Assembly: GCF_048077055.1 (NCBI RefSeq)
Contig: NZ_CP182236.1
Span: forward strand, 4,526,001-4,590,000
Length of the DNA stretch: 64,000 nt
From: Egbenema bharatensis
Lineage (GTDB): Bacteria; Cyanobacteriota; Cyanobacteriia; Elainellales; Elainellaceae
Direction: 5' to 3'
A program made the position numbers and the translations under genes. How positions within the stretch are numbered: the stretch's first letter is position 1; the number at the start of each line of letters is the position of its first letter. The notes below the pieces were generated by a model, which saw only the letters and a program-made list of their open reading frames with translations, was not told the DNA's origin and searched no databases. Below are positions 6,949 through 16,139 of the stretch, piece after piece.

Positions 6949-9315
6949 CTAAACTTTTCGATTGAATTTAGCTTTTAGAGCTTCTAAAGAATTGTCCTGA
7001 GAAGATGGGCGATCCTGTGGTTTGGGTTCTTGCGGTTTGGGATCTTGCCGCTTGCCTTTCTGCTTCAGCTCCTGCCGTTGGGGTCGATCGCCCTTCTGCT
7101 GGACGCTCTGGGATCTCTGGTCTTTCTGTCCACCCCTCGTACCTCTCGGCTCATCGGCATTGGGGGAACGCATCGACAGGCTGATTCGCTTCAGTTGCTC
7201 ATTCACCTCCAGCACTCGCACCTTGACCACCTGCCCGACTTTGACCACTTGCTTTGGATCACTGACAAACCGATCGGCGAGTTGGGAAACGTGAACCAGG
7301 CCATCCTGATGCACCCCAATATCCACAAAGGCTCCAAAGTTGGCCACGTTGGTCACGACTCCCTCCAGTTCCATGTCCGGTTTCAGGTCGCTAATTTCCT
7401 TAATGCCCTCCTTGAAGGTGGCGTACTTAAATTCAGCACGGGGATCGCGTCCCGGCTTCTCCAGTTCCGCCAGAATGTCTCGCAGGGTTGGCTCCCCGAT
7501 CGCCTCAGTGACGTACTTTTTCAGGTCGGTTTTCTTGAGTCGATCGGCAATTTCGGTAATCTGGGTCAGGGGCACGTTCAGGTCAGTGGCGATCGTTTGC
7601 ACCACGCTGTAGCTTTCCGGGTGAACGGCGGTGTTGTCCAGCGGATTTTTGCCCCCCCGAATCCGTAGAAACCCAGCAGCCTGCTCAAAGGCTTTGGGAC
7701 CCAGTTTTGGGACTTTCAGGAGTTGGCGGCGATCGCCAAAGGCTCCGTTCTGATTGCGGTACTGCACAATGTTGTTGGCGACGGTGGGACTGATGCCAGA
7801 GACATAGCTCAGTAATTCTTTGGAAGCCATGTTCAAATCCACGCCAACGTAGTTCACGCAGCTTTCCACCGTTTCATCCAGCTTCTTTTTCAGCAATTTT
7901 TGATCCACATCATGCTGATACTGCCCCACGCCGATCGACTTCGGATCGATCTTGACCAGTTCTGCTAGCGGATCTTGCAGCCGTCGTCCAATGCTGACCG
8001 CGCCCCGCACCGTCACATCCTGATCGGGGAATTCCGCGATCGCCACCTCGCTGGCAGAATACACCGAAGCCCCCGACTCATTCACCATAATTTTGATCGG
8101 CTTACGTTCCAGGGTTTGCAGCACTTCCGCCACAAACTCATCGGTTTCTCGTCCAGCCGTGCCATTGCCGATCGCAATCAGTTCAATCTGGTAGGTTTCA
8201 AGCAGCCGTTTCAGAGTTTCGCCTGCCTGAACCCGTTTGGCATCGGAAGACGCATGGGGAAAAATGGTCTGGTACTCCAGGAATTTGCCCGTTTGATCCA
8301 ACGCCACCACCTTGCAGCCCGTCCGGAATCCAGGGTCGATCGCCAGGGTTGGTTTCATCCCCGCCGGAGCAGACAGCAACAACTCCCGCAAGTTGGCTTC
8401 AAAGGTGCCGATCGATTCCACATCTGCCTCCAGCTTCTTCGCGGCTCGCACTTCCCCGATGAGAGAATTCTTCATCAGGCGGTTAAAGGCATCCTTGATC
8501 ATCTCCCGGTAAAACTGGCGGATCGGACGCTGTTTGCTGCGAATCACCTCCGTCTCCAGATAGCCCAGCACCGTGTCTTCATCAAACTCCAGGGCAAAAA
8601 CCAGAATTCCCTCTGTCTCCCCCCGATAGAGGGCAAGGAGGTTGTGGGGCGCGATCGCCTTCACCTTTGCCTGGTAGTTGCGGTACATCTCAAATTTGGT
8701 CGTCCCTTCCGGATAGTCTGCCTTCACCTGGGACGTGAAGATACCCGATTCCATCAGGTAATCCCGCAGGTATGCCCGCAGTGCCGCCTGTTCTGCCACC
8801 TCTTCCGCCAGAATATCCGAGGCTCCCTTCAGGGCATCCCCCGCCGAATTCACGCCCTTCTCTGTGGAGATGTACTTCGCCGCTTCGGATTCCAGATCTG
8901 CTGCCTGAGCGTTGGGCTGATTCACAGCCTTGATCCACTCCGCCAACGGCTCCAAACCCTTCTCCTTGGCGATCGTGGCTCTGGTGCGCCGCTTCGGGCG
9001 GTAAGGCAGGTACAGATCCTCTAGCTCGTTCTTCTGGAGGCAGGTTTCGATCTGATCGCGCAATTCCTCGGTCAGCTTGCCCTGATCCTGGATGGATTTG
9101 AGAATGGCAGCCTTCCGCTCCTCCAGTTCCGTGAGATAGGTATGGCGATCGAACAACTCCCGCAACTGCACTTCGTTCATTTCTCCGGTGCGCTCTTTCC
9201 GGTAGCGAGCAATGAAGGGAACCGTTGAGCCTTCTGCCAGGAGTTGCAGGGCATTTTCCACCTGGAAGGGCTTGAGGGAAAGTTCGTTCGCCAGCAGTTG
9301 AGGAATGTTCAGCAT
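6949..9315 (-). CDS. tex: Tex-type RNA-binding transcription accessory protein
   Basis: Cytoplasmic nucleic-acid-binding protein of the Tex/YhgF/Spt6 family, about 788 aa. In order: helical N-terminal core (IARYRKERTGEMNEVQLREL, about residues 37–56), YqgF/RNase-H-like domain (TLAIDPGFRTGCKVVALD, about 323–340), helix-hairpin-helix pair (GVDLNMASKELLSYVSGISPTVANNIV and VPKLGPKAFEQAAGFLRI), S1 domain (DMELEGVVTNVANFGAFVDIGVHQDGLVH, about 638–666) and a Lys/Gln/Pro-rich disordered tail of about 75 residues. ATG at 9315 matches the usual MLNIPQLLA start; an in-frame TTG five codons upstream is less likely. The extended basic tail is longer than in most homologues and may aid RNA binding. Confidence 0.96.
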   Translation of the reverse strand: MLNIPQLLANELSLKPFQVENALQLLAEGSTVPFIARYRKERTGEMNEVQLRELFDRHTYLTELEERKAAILKSIQDQGKLTEELRDQIETCLQKNELEDLYLPYRPKRRTRATIAKEKGLEPLAEWIKAVNQPNAQAADLESEAAKYISTEKGVNSAGDALKGASDILAEEVAEQAALRAYLRDYLMESGIFTSQVKADYPEGTTKFEMYRNYQAKVKAIAPHNLLALYRGETEGILVFALEFDEDTVLGYLETEVIRSKQRPIRQFYREMIKDAFNRLMKNSLIGEVRAAKKLEADVESIGTFEANLRELLLSAPAGMKPTLAIDPGFRTGCKVVALDQTGKFLEYQTIFPHASSDAKRVQAGETLKRLLETYQIELIAIGNGTAGRETDEFVAEVLQTLERKPIKIMVNESGASVYSASEVAIAEFPDQDVTVRGAVSIGRRLQDPLAELVKIDPKSIGVGQYQHDVDQKLLKKKLDETVESCVNYVGVDLNMASKELLSYVSGISPTVANNIVQYRNQNGAFGDRRQLLKVPKLGPKAFEQAAGFLRIRGGKNPLDNTAVHPESYSVVQTIATDLNVPLTQITEIADRLKKTDLKKYVTEAIGEPTLRDILAELEKPGRDPRAEFKYATFKEGIKEISDLKPDMELEGVVTNVANFGAFVDIGVHQDGLVHVSQLADRFVSDPKQVVKVGQVVKVRVLEVNEQLKRISLSMRSPNADEPRGTRGGQKDQRSQSVQQKGDRPQRQELKQKGKRQDPKPQEPKPQDRPSSQDNSLEALKAKFNRKV

Positions 9316-9364
9316 TTCAGTATCAAACAATCGATCGGTTATTAATGCGCTTGAGTCGCTCTGT

Positions 9365-10081
9365 TCAATCTTGGAGTATATCTCGCAATTTTGCTACCAT
9401 CTCTGTCCGGGTAGAGACCTCTAGTTTGCGAAACATCCGCTTTAGAGCCTGCTTCACAGAATTCTGAGTAATCCACAACTCCGCACCAATCTCGGCATTA
9501 GTTAGCCCCCTTGCCACTAGGTTTGCAATCTGAATTTCTCTGGGAGTTAAGCGTTGCAGAAGCAGATTGGAATTCACCGAAGTCCGTCTTCGTAACTCTG
9601 CCAATCGGGTAGAGAGATGGGTACAGGCTGCACCAAGTTGAGCTAAATCCAATTGATCAAATGTAGGGGTATCACCTACACGGGCAAAGTTAACGGTGCC
9701 AATCAACTGTCCCTGACCAACGATCGGCCCAGTCATGATGTGCTCATGATCGTACTCAGAACAACACCGTTGATATAGTTCACTTTGTTTCCAGCTTCCT
9801 TCCGGCAGTACCAACGCTTCATGGGCTGGAGCATGATACTGCATCACATATTGCAAAACCGGATCAACTGCTTTGCCGAATTTTTGGTATCGCTCCACAA
9901 AAGTATTTGAGACACCTTGGACATCCACGCTTGCTAACTGATTCTCTTCATTCAGCAGATAAATCCCCCAACGCTGCACCCCAAAATATTCGCTGACTCC
10001 ATCCATAAACCGGAACCGCAGGGCTTCTTCGGTTGGGGCAGTGGCGATCGCTTGAAATAAAGGGGAAAGGGAACGAACCAT
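9365..10081 (-). CDS. LuxR-family transcriptional regulator with sensory N-terminus
   Basis: A 238-aa regulator. The N-terminal ~150 residues form a GAF-like or autoinducer-domain-like sensor (YFGVQRWGIYLLNEENQ; GPIVGQGQLIGTVNFARVG), and the C-terminus has a LuxR/GerE helix-turn-helix (LTPREIQIANLVARGLTNAEIGAELWITQNSVKQALKRMFRKLEV, about residues 180–224). The ligand cannot be read from sequence. It is divergently transcribed from a DJ-1/PfpI-family gene with a 119-bp shared intergenic region, a layout that suggests it controls that gene or itself. ATG 10081 is the natural start. Confidence 0.9.
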   Translation of the reverse strand: MVRSLSPLFQAIATAPTEEALRFRFMDGVSEYFGVQRWGIYLLNEENQLASVDVQGVSNTFVERYQKFGKAVDPVLQYVMQYHAPAHEALVLPEGSWKQSELYQRCCSEYDHEHIMTGPIVGQGQLIGTVNFARVGDTPTFDQLDLAQLGAACTHLSTRLAELRRRTSVNSNLLLQRLTPREIQIANLVARGLTNAEIGAELWITQNSVKQALKRMFRKLEVSTRTEMVAKLRDILQD

Positions 10082-10200
10082 GTTTATGCTTGAGGTTGTA
10101 TTGAGATGGCTGGAAAGTGTACCTACTTGGGGACTATCCGAGGTCGAAGCCTGATTCTACGATCGTTCCATGTTCAGCCCTTTCAGACAACTACAAAACA

Positions 10201-10905
10201 ATGGCTAAATTGCAAATTGGCTTTTTAATTTATCCTGATGCTGTTCAGCTTGATGTGATGGGTGCCTACCAGGTTTTCGCCTTTCCACCTGACACGGAAG
10301 TACATTTGGTCGGGAAAACCCTGTCTCCCATAATCAGCAATGAGGGTTTGACCCTGGTTCCAACTACAACGCTGTCTGATTGTCCACCTGTGGATGTGAT
10401 TTGCGTTCCCGGGGGTGGTATAGGACAAGTAGAAGTGATGCGAGATCAGGAAATTTTGAACTTCTTGCAACAGCAGAGCCAAACTGCACGATATGTTACC
10501 AGTGTCTGTACAGGTTCCCTAATCCTGGCGGCAGCTGGCTTGCTGCAAGGTTACAAAGCCACTTGCCATTGGGCATTCCGCGATCAATTGGCAATGCTGG
10601 GGGTGGAAGTGGTTGCCCAACGAGTGGTGATTGACCGCGATCGTGTAACAGGTGCAGGTGTAACCTCAGGAATCGATTTTGGTTTGACCCTGCTGAAATT
10701 ACTCTGCGGTGAAGAAGTGGCACAAATGACCCAACTGATGCTGGAGTATTGCCCTGAACCTCCATTTAATGCAGGCACTCCAGAAACCGCAGACACAGAG
10801 GTTGCACAAAAATTGTTGCAGTTTGGGAAGCCTTTGCTCAATGCCTTCCTGGTTCAAACCAGAGATACAGCGAGTCGGCTGAATCTGGGAAATACCCAGG
10901 TTTAA
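10201..10905 (+). CDS. DJ-1/PfpI family protein, isonitrile hydratase-like
   Basis: Class I glutamine amidotransferase-like fold, 234 aa from ATG 10201; an upstream GTG at 10117 would add 28 unconserved residues. It starts with IGFLIYPDAVQLDVMGAYQVF, where the acidic residue near position 17 (Asp-Val-Met-Gly) is typical of isonitrile-hydratase and GATase1-like regulators. It continues with VICVPGGG and the nucleophile elbow SVCTGSLILAAAGLL (Cys near residue 101), then HWAF. There is no AraC-type DNA-binding domain at the C-terminus, so it is the enzyme-like form, not the regulator form. Substrate unknown. It is divergent from the LuxR gene. Confidence 0.88.
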   Translation: MAKLQIGFLIYPDAVQLDVMGAYQVFAFPPDTEVHLVGKTLSPIISNEGLTLVPTTTLSDCPPVDVICVPGGGIGQVEVMRDQEILNFLQQQSQTARYVTSVCTGSLILAAAGLLQGYKATCHWAFRDQLAMLGVEVVAQRVVIDRDRVTGAGVTSGIDFGLTLLKLLCGEEVAQMTQLMLEYCPEPPFNAGTPETADTEVAQKLLQFGKPLLNAFLVQTRDTASRLNLGNTQV

Positions 10906-11357
10906 ATTCCACAACGTTGCAGTAGCGACTTCTTAATAATTCCAATCTGGCGAGAATTGCAATAGATACTGCGAATAAATGTTAAGAAATAAAAAATGAG
11001 CGACTATGGCCGCTTCTCGCAGCACCATGGTCGTAATGAACAGCTGCCAGAAACAGGTTCCAGAATTGCCATCGCTATGACGAAGGGATGAAAATGATCT
11101 CCGCGATCAGCCAGGCGATCGACCGATCGTGAATCTTGGAGATCCTTTTCACTACAGCACAAATGAACCCCTTTTAACCAGTGGCTAGATGCTCTAAAAC
11201 CTTTCTGAAAATTGGAATCCAAAAATTGGACTCCGAAAACTTGACAGAGCTTCCGAACCCTAAAACTCCGTCAAAATTTTCGGATCACAATGGGAAACAC
11301 GATGGATGAACGTCCCAGTTGATGGGTCAGGTGTGAGGAGTAGAACAGCCTGGGAAA
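10906..11357. other. Gap without a firm gene
   Basis: No recognisable gene. A possible 31-codon frame starts at ATG 10996 and stops at 11091 but lacks a clear ribosome-binding site and any known match. The rest is AT-richer than its surroundings and contains no strong hairpin. Confidence 0.35.
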
Positions 11358-11903
11358 CTACTTGCGGCGACGACTCGTCGAACGAGTTGAGGTTCGCTTA
11401 GCTCTGGTCGAAGTAGCATCCCCCGTACTACGACGACCCCGTCCCGTGGTTTTTGGTTCGGCTTCGATGACTTCTACCTCCGGTTCAGTTTTTTGGGCTG
11501 CCGCTCGCCCCCGCTTTCGAGTCGTTTTTTCTGCTGTGTCCGTTGATGCTTCAGATGCATCATCTTCCTCATCAGTCGAAACATCCTCACTCTTGGAGCC
11601 TCGGCGCGATCGAGTTTTTGTGGCTGTGGTTTTCCGCTTCCCTCGACCCGCAGGGGCATATCGCTTGAGCGTGGTTACACTGATTTCAATGCCATTGCCA
11701 GAGAGAATCTCTGCAATCTCTTCGTAGCTGTATCCTTTCGCCAATGCAGCCCGAATATCTTCCTGAAGCTCATCAACTGCTTCTCGCAGTGACATGACTT
11801 CCTTGGGTTTCTCCGGCAGGTTTTGCAGAAGTGCATTTGCCTGATCGATCGCTTGATTGGTGACATTCGCGGACTTGATTCGTCGATTTGCTGAAGTTGC
11901 CAT
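11358..11903 (-). CDS. HTH protein with long basic disordered tail
   Basis: A 181-aa protein in two parts. Residues 1–80 contain a compact helical segment, LQEDIRAALAKGYSYEEIAEILSGNGIEISVTTLKRYAP, that reads like a small helix-turn-helix of the kind found in plasmid or mobilisation-associated DNA-binding proteins. Residues 81–181 are low complexity, rich in Arg, Lys, Thr and Ser with an acidic patch in the middle (SEDVSTDEEDDASEAS), resembling a histone-H1-like tail. I infer a nucleoid-associated or DNA-coating protein, but no family name is certain. It is monocistronic with about 350 bp of upstream space. Confidence 0.72.
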   Translation of the reverse strand: MATSANRRIKSANVTNQAIDQANALLQNLPEKPKEVMSLREAVDELQEDIRAALAKGYSYEEIAEILSGNGIEISVTTLKRYAPAGRGKRKTTATKTRSRRGSKSEDVSTDEEDDASEASTDTAEKTTRKRGRAAAQKTEPEVEVIEAEPKTTGRGRRSTGDATSTRAKRTSTRSTSRRRK

Positions 11904-12256
11904 TTTTGATAACTAAACACAAAACAGATTCCATTCATTCTATTTCCTAGTTGACAGAATTGGCATGGGTATTCTCAATTCAGTGACAATTTTTTTCTTG
12001 AAACGTGGCAGATGACTGGGGCAGTCGTGGCAATTTCCGGATTGTTCCCAATCGATTGAAGATTCTGTCACAATTTCTGATGCTCCGACTTTCCCATAGC
12101 CGAGACATTGTAAAGAACCGGATTGGGCAATTCATCTTTTCAAACTGCCGCAGTGCTGGTGCAACTTTTACCCGCCTGAATTCCCATCGGGTCATGGTGC
12201 ACGAATTCAAGCGAGTGCTAGTATGATTCCTTCATTACATTGATCGGTCAAATTTT
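11904..12256. other. Divergent promoter gap
   Basis: The space separates a minus-strand gene and a plus-strand gene and so must contain both promoters. Open frames on either strand here are short and overlap each other as mirror images. No repeat of the dispersed families is present. Confidence 0.4.
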
Positions 12257-13235
12257 ATGAGGTTACTCAAACTGCTCTTTATCCGTCATGCTCAATCCGT
12301 AGGCAATCAACAAAAGCGGATGCAGGGACAAGCTGAATTTGAACTCTCTCCGGAGGGAAGGCATCAGGCGGAGAAACTGGCCCAGCGGTTACTGACGGAA
12401 GGATGGCGACCATCTTATGTTTATACCAGTCCCTTAAAACGTACCGTTCAAACCACTGAGATTTTGCTGGCCGGTTTTTGGCTGAGCCCCTCCCCTCTAA
12501 TATCAGTGACTTGATGGATGGTGAAGTGGGTACTCCCATTCCAGAACTAACGACCACTGCACTCCATCCAGGTGATTCATCCTGCATGGGATCAGGAGTT
12601 GAATCAACCACAGCATTCAACATCCGATCGAGCCACAACTTGAGCCACAACGCCGCATCATCCCCAAGCATCGAACCAGAACCAGGTCTTGAATTGGATG
12701 AAGACAATGTTCGATCGCCTGCTCCAACGATTGCTGCCACCACCGCTCCACAGAACGTCAAACATCAAACTTTTCAAACCCGAGAGGGCGATATCACCGT
12801 AGAGTATGCTGACGAGTTACAAGAACATCAGAACGGAATTTTTCAAGGTCTCACCTGGCCGAAGCACGGGCCCAATATCCCGATTTATGTCATGCGCTGG
12901 AATCTTCCTCCGATTGGATTCCTGTGCCTGGAGCTGAGTCTTTAAAGACTGCCCGCGATCGAGCGCATCGATTTATCCAACGTCTGCTCGATCGTCACAC
13001 CGATGGAGAGCACATTTGGATTATTACCCATAGCTGGATTATGCAACACCTGATCTCAGAACTGATGGGCTGCGATCGATCCTGGAGACTTCATGCCCAC
13101 AATACTGCCTTGTTTGAATTCTGGATTGATCGATCGCGGTGGCAACGCACAGACCAAAATCGCTTTAATACGGATCTATGGCAAATTCGACGATTTAATG
13201 ATCATCAACATCTCAGCAGCGGTGATAGCTGGTAA
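12257..13235 (+). pseudogene. Histidine phosphatase (phosphoglycerate mutase-like), two frameshifts in this sequence
   Basis: The three frames join into one histidine phosphatase of about 326 aa. Frame one begins MRLLKLLFIRHAQSVGN, with the RHG-type catalytic motif as RHA and the usual LSPEGRHQAEKLA, TSPLKRTVQTTEILL. Frame two carries a Ser/Pro-rich insert and EYADELQEHQNGIFQGLTW. Frame three gives VPGAESLKTARDRAHRFIQRLL and the second His region WIITHSWIMQHLI. The first break is in GGCCGGTTTTTGG near 12474–12479; the second is at TGGCC near 12857, where one G restores TWAEARAQYPDL. Both are single-base losses, so an intact gene in the organism is likely. The insert between the halves is unusually long for the family. 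Confidence 0.8.
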
Positions 13236-13522
13236 CGGTTCATCTGCAAAACGGATCTGATCCAGGGAAACTACCAGAGCAACAATCGCTTAAAACCATC
13301 GTCATGGGCAGGAAATTTAAATCAGGGATTGCGGAAAAGTTGCATACAGCGAACTGTTGCTTGATTTGTAGAAGATGAAAAATCGTCCCCAACATATTGA
13401 AAAAGTTTAAAAAAAGGTTATTTTTAGTATCAACGGCTTCTGTTTGATATCATTTGACCCGCAACGAAAACATCTTTCAACCCTTCTCCAGTCCCACACG
13501 TTCGGTGAACAATCGGTGAACA

Positions 13523-14427
13523 ATGGTCGATTCAATAGATGACATTGCAAGGCAAGCTCGTCAAGGCAGCGTCTCTGCAATTATTCAAATCCTCAACGAA
13601 AAATTGGCAGACTCTGGAGTGCGTACCAGAGCCGTATTTGAGCAAGGTGTCTTGCAACTTTTGTGTGAAGCTGCCACGCCAGAGCAGTTGGAGCAGTCTG
13701 TTTTAGTGCCAGATGTACGGCGCATTCTGGAAGCGATTCAACCTCGTCGAATTCGTCGGGTAAACATCAACAGCCGCATTGTTCGAGAACAGCAATTGCT
13801 TTGGCTAGAAGAAATTAACCGAGATGGGGTCAATCAATTGCTCTGGTCTGAAGAAATCGTGCTGAACCGTCCTAATTTTATGCAACGGTTTTTCCGAGAT
13901 CTGGGCGATCGTCCCCCCTTGACCCCAAAACCAGTTTTCCCAAGAAATCTCCCACCCGGTTTGCCCGTGAAAAAAGCCTGTTCTGGCGGGGTTTGATTGG
14001 CGGAGCCAGCCTCAGCGTTTTTTTGCTGCTGGTCGGTTGGACCGTTTACAACTGGGTGGGGCGATCGGAGTCCCCGGTAGCAACGGAAAATTCAGCCATT
14101 GAAGATCCGAATGCAGATCCGAATACAGACTCACCAGATTTGGTGCAGGTTTCCCCAGAGGCAAACCCCCAGCCCAATCCCAACGCCGATCCCAACGCCG
14201 ATCCCTTTGCCGATGCAGTGCGGCTGGCTGAGGGAGCGGTAGCAGCAGGGCAACAGGCCCAAACGCCAGAAGAATGGCAAGCCCTGGCCGAACAGTGGCA
14301 ACGCGCATCTGAATTGATGGCTCAGATTCCATCGACGGATCCCCGTTACGGAGTCGCCCAAGACCGGGTAGGAGTCTATCGGCAAAATGCTGAAACCGCG
14401 TTGGCGCAGGCAAGCGTTGAAAACTAG
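13523..14427 (+). pseudogene. Conserved cyanobacterial membrane protein, one frameshift in this sequence
   Basis: Two overlapping frames (13523–13996 and 13993–14427) together make a protein of about 301 aa. The first part is soluble and helical (AIIQILNEKLADSGVRTRAVFEQGVLQLLCEA; RRVNINSRIVREQQLLWLEEI). The second part reads REKSLFWRGLIGGASLSVFLLLVGWTVYNW, a single membrane helix, then a Pro/Asn/Asp-rich linker and a helical C-terminus (AAGQQAQTPEEWQALAEQWQRASELMAQIP). Adding one T to the run at 13935–13938 fuses them as VFPKKSPTRFAREKSLFW. The C-terminal 'EEWQ..A..WQ.A...M..IP..(D/H)P.Y..AQ..V..Y..N' segment closely resembles the N-terminal part of the protein at 38488–39591. Function unknown. 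Confidence 0.75.
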
Positions 14428-14528
14428 ATCGCTGGGTTGGCTGCAATTGGGCTGGCTATCAACCGGAGAATGCAGGCTGAGAACAGGCTGAGACAGGAAA
14501 TCCTTGAGAGATTGGGACGACAAAAATC

Positions 14529-15007
14529 ATGAGTGTCAGAATTGGCAACGGGTACGACATTCACCAACTGGTGCACGATCGGCCGCTGGTTTTGGGTGGA
14601 GTGAAGATTGACCATGAGTTGGGGCTGCTGGGGCATAGCGATGCCGATGTTTTGACCCATGCCATCATGGATGCCATGCTGGGAGCCTTAAGCCTGGGGG
14701 ATATTGGGCATTATTTTCCCCCCAGCGATCCCCAGTGGGCCGGAGCAGATAGTCTGGAGCTTCTAGCGCAGGTGAACCAACTGATTCGAGATAAGGGTTG
14801 GAAGATCGGCAATCTGGATTCAGTGATTGTAGCGGAACGCCCCAAACTCAAGCCCCACCTTCAGTCCATGCGCGATCGACTGGCCACGGTGCTGGAGATT
14901 TCTGCCAACCAAATTGGCATTAAGGCAACCACCAACGAGAAATTGGGCCGACAGGACGGGAAGAAGGGATCGCGGCCTATGCCGTCGTGCTGTTGCAAGA
15001 GGAATAA
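14529..15007 (+). pseudogene. ispF: 2-C-methyl-D-erythritol 2,4-cyclodiphosphate synthase, one frameshift in this sequence
   Basis: Fifth enzyme of the MEP (non-mevalonate) isoprenoid pathway, converting CDP-ME 2-phosphate to ME-cPP; it is a trimer with metal at each active site. It is clearly recognised by RIGNGYDIHQL (metal Asp and His), LGGVKI, GLLGHSDADVLTHAIMDAMLGA, GDIGHYFPPSDP and IGIKATTNEKLG. The frame then breaks at TTGGGCC (14943–14949); adding one C gives KLGPTGREEGIAAYAVVLLQEE and a stop at 15005–15007, making 159 aa, the standard length. As read, the product would run on to 15068 with an unrelated tail. The enzyme is essential in cyanobacteria, so the break is almost certainly a sequence error. 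A hairpin follows the corrected stop at once. Confidence 0.93.
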
Positions 15008-15009
15008 GC

Positions 15010-15034
15010 CCACGATCGAGATCAAGGATCGTGG
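15010..15034 (+). terminator. Hairpin after ispF
   Basis: CCACGATC pairs with GATCGTGG around a 9-base loop, starting three bases after the corrected ispF stop. Only a weak AT stretch follows, so it is a probable, not a textbook, terminator. Confidence 0.55.
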
Positions 15035-15066
15035 ATTAAATAACCTGTTCACCGTTCTGCTGCTTT

Positions 15067-15144
15067 GACTGGGCGGGCAAGATGTCCACCCCACAAGAAT
15101 CTGCTGCTTTGACTGGGCGGGCAGGATGCCCACCCCACAAGAAT
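15067..15144. repeat. Two copies of the GGGCGGGCA palindrome
   Basis: Copies at 15067–15100 and 15111–15144 share the spacer CTGCTGCTTT, so they are tandem with a 44-base period. The first has GATGTCC in place of GATGCCC. They lie between the ends of ispF and the SH3 gene. Confidence 0.9.
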
Positions 15145-15184
15145 CTCAGGTTATTAAATTTGTGTTCCTAAGGATGCTCCGTTC

Positions 15185-15874
15185 TTAGTTGCAGGGCGCG
15201 AGATTGGAACCGCCCCCAACCAAACGTTCAGCAATCCAACCCGTACGAGTTGTGTTGGTTAGGCTGGTGTAGCGCACCTGCATCCAGACATAGCTACCGA
15301 CAGTTTGGCGATTGGGGGGAGTGCTAGTGGAAAATACCTGGGAGCCTCCCGCTGGCCCATCTAAAGATCCGCCTGGAGTGCGTTGAGGCTGACCATTCGG
15401 GGCTTCGCGGGCAATCAACCCATTGGTAGGCAAGACCCGGAAGCAGGTTTCGCTGGGCGGCAATTGATCACACCCCGTCAAAAAAGCTGCATTGACCCAC
15501 CCTACAACTCGGATATCCGATGTGGGGGAGGTTCGATAGTAGACCTGGGCCCGTCCTTCCCGCAGAACGCCAGTGAGGGTGACGGGAGTTCTGGCAGCAA
15601 ATGTTCCAACCCGATTGACCGCAGATAGGCTGGAGTCGGCAAATACCTCTACTGGGCGATTGGTGGCCCGACAAGCTCCGATAAAGCCCGGTCGCTCAAA
15701 CGCGGGAAGATCTTCAGTGGCGGCTGGGGTGATTTCTCGAGTGGGGGCGGCAGGCTCTGGTGTAAACCCTGGCTCTTGAGCGATCGCAGGTAATTTTAGT
15801 CCCAGGACAGTTGGGGCAACCAGGAAAAGGGCCAGCCCAGCAGACTTCATCATTTGAACATTAAATTTTTTCAT
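15185..15874 (-). CDS. Secreted SH3-like domain protein
   Basis: About 229 aa from ATG 15874. MKKFNVQMMKSAGLALFLVAPTVLG is a signal peptide with a likely cleavage after LPAIAQ, so the protein is exported to the periplasm or beyond. Following a Pro/Thr-rich linker, two bacterial SH3-type repeats are suggested by GACRATNRPVEVFADSS…VGTFAARTPVTLTGVLREGRAQVYY…VGWVNAAFLTGC and CFRVLPTNGLIAREAPNGQ…TGWIAERLVGG. SH3b modules often bind peptidoglycan, so a cell-wall role is plausible. The open frame extends to 16072, but those extra 66 codons are not signal-like and overlap the PHP gene's leader. Confidence 0.8.
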   Translation of the reverse strand: MKKFNVQMMKSAGLALFLVAPTVLGLKLPAIAQEPGFTPEPAAPTREITPAATEDLPAFERPGFIGACRATNRPVEVFADSSLSAVNRVGTFAARTPVTLTGVLREGRAQVYYRTSPTSDIRVVGWVNAAFLTGCDQLPPSETCFRVLPTNGLIAREAPNGQPQRTPGGSLDGPAGGSQVFSTSTPPNRQTVGSYVWMQVRYTSLTNTTRTGWIAERLVGGGSNLAPCN

Positions 15875-16139
15875 AAATTTACAGTAGTAAACACTCATAA
15901 ATCCAATGAAACAAAACCATTTACGTCGAGAGTGTACCACAAGAGGGTTCACCGCTCGATTCGCCCAATTTATCAGTTTTTTGGCAGTTTGAGTGATGCA
16001 CCCTAAAGGCTCCTTTTTGTATCCTTGCGCCGCCGCCTTTTGCCTTTTGTCGGTTGTCTTCCCCCTTTGCATCCCCCACCCCCCTTTCGACGGGATGTAT
16101 AGTAGAAAGCAGAGAAATGTAAATAACCGTAACGGAACT

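Noticed and set aside
10996..11091. 31-residue plus-strand frame
   Set aside because: Considered as a photosystem small subunit, but it has no membrane helix and no recognisable sequence; kept only as a note in the gap entry.
14529..15068. ispF as a true pseudogene
   Set aside because: The enzyme is essential, the break is one base at a GGCC/C run, and the repaired stop is followed directly by a hairpin; sequence error is simpler.
15993..16139. N-terminal extension of the PHP protein
   Set aside because: It would overlap the leader of the divergent SH3 gene, and the residues are not conserved-looking; ATG 16140 fits the family.
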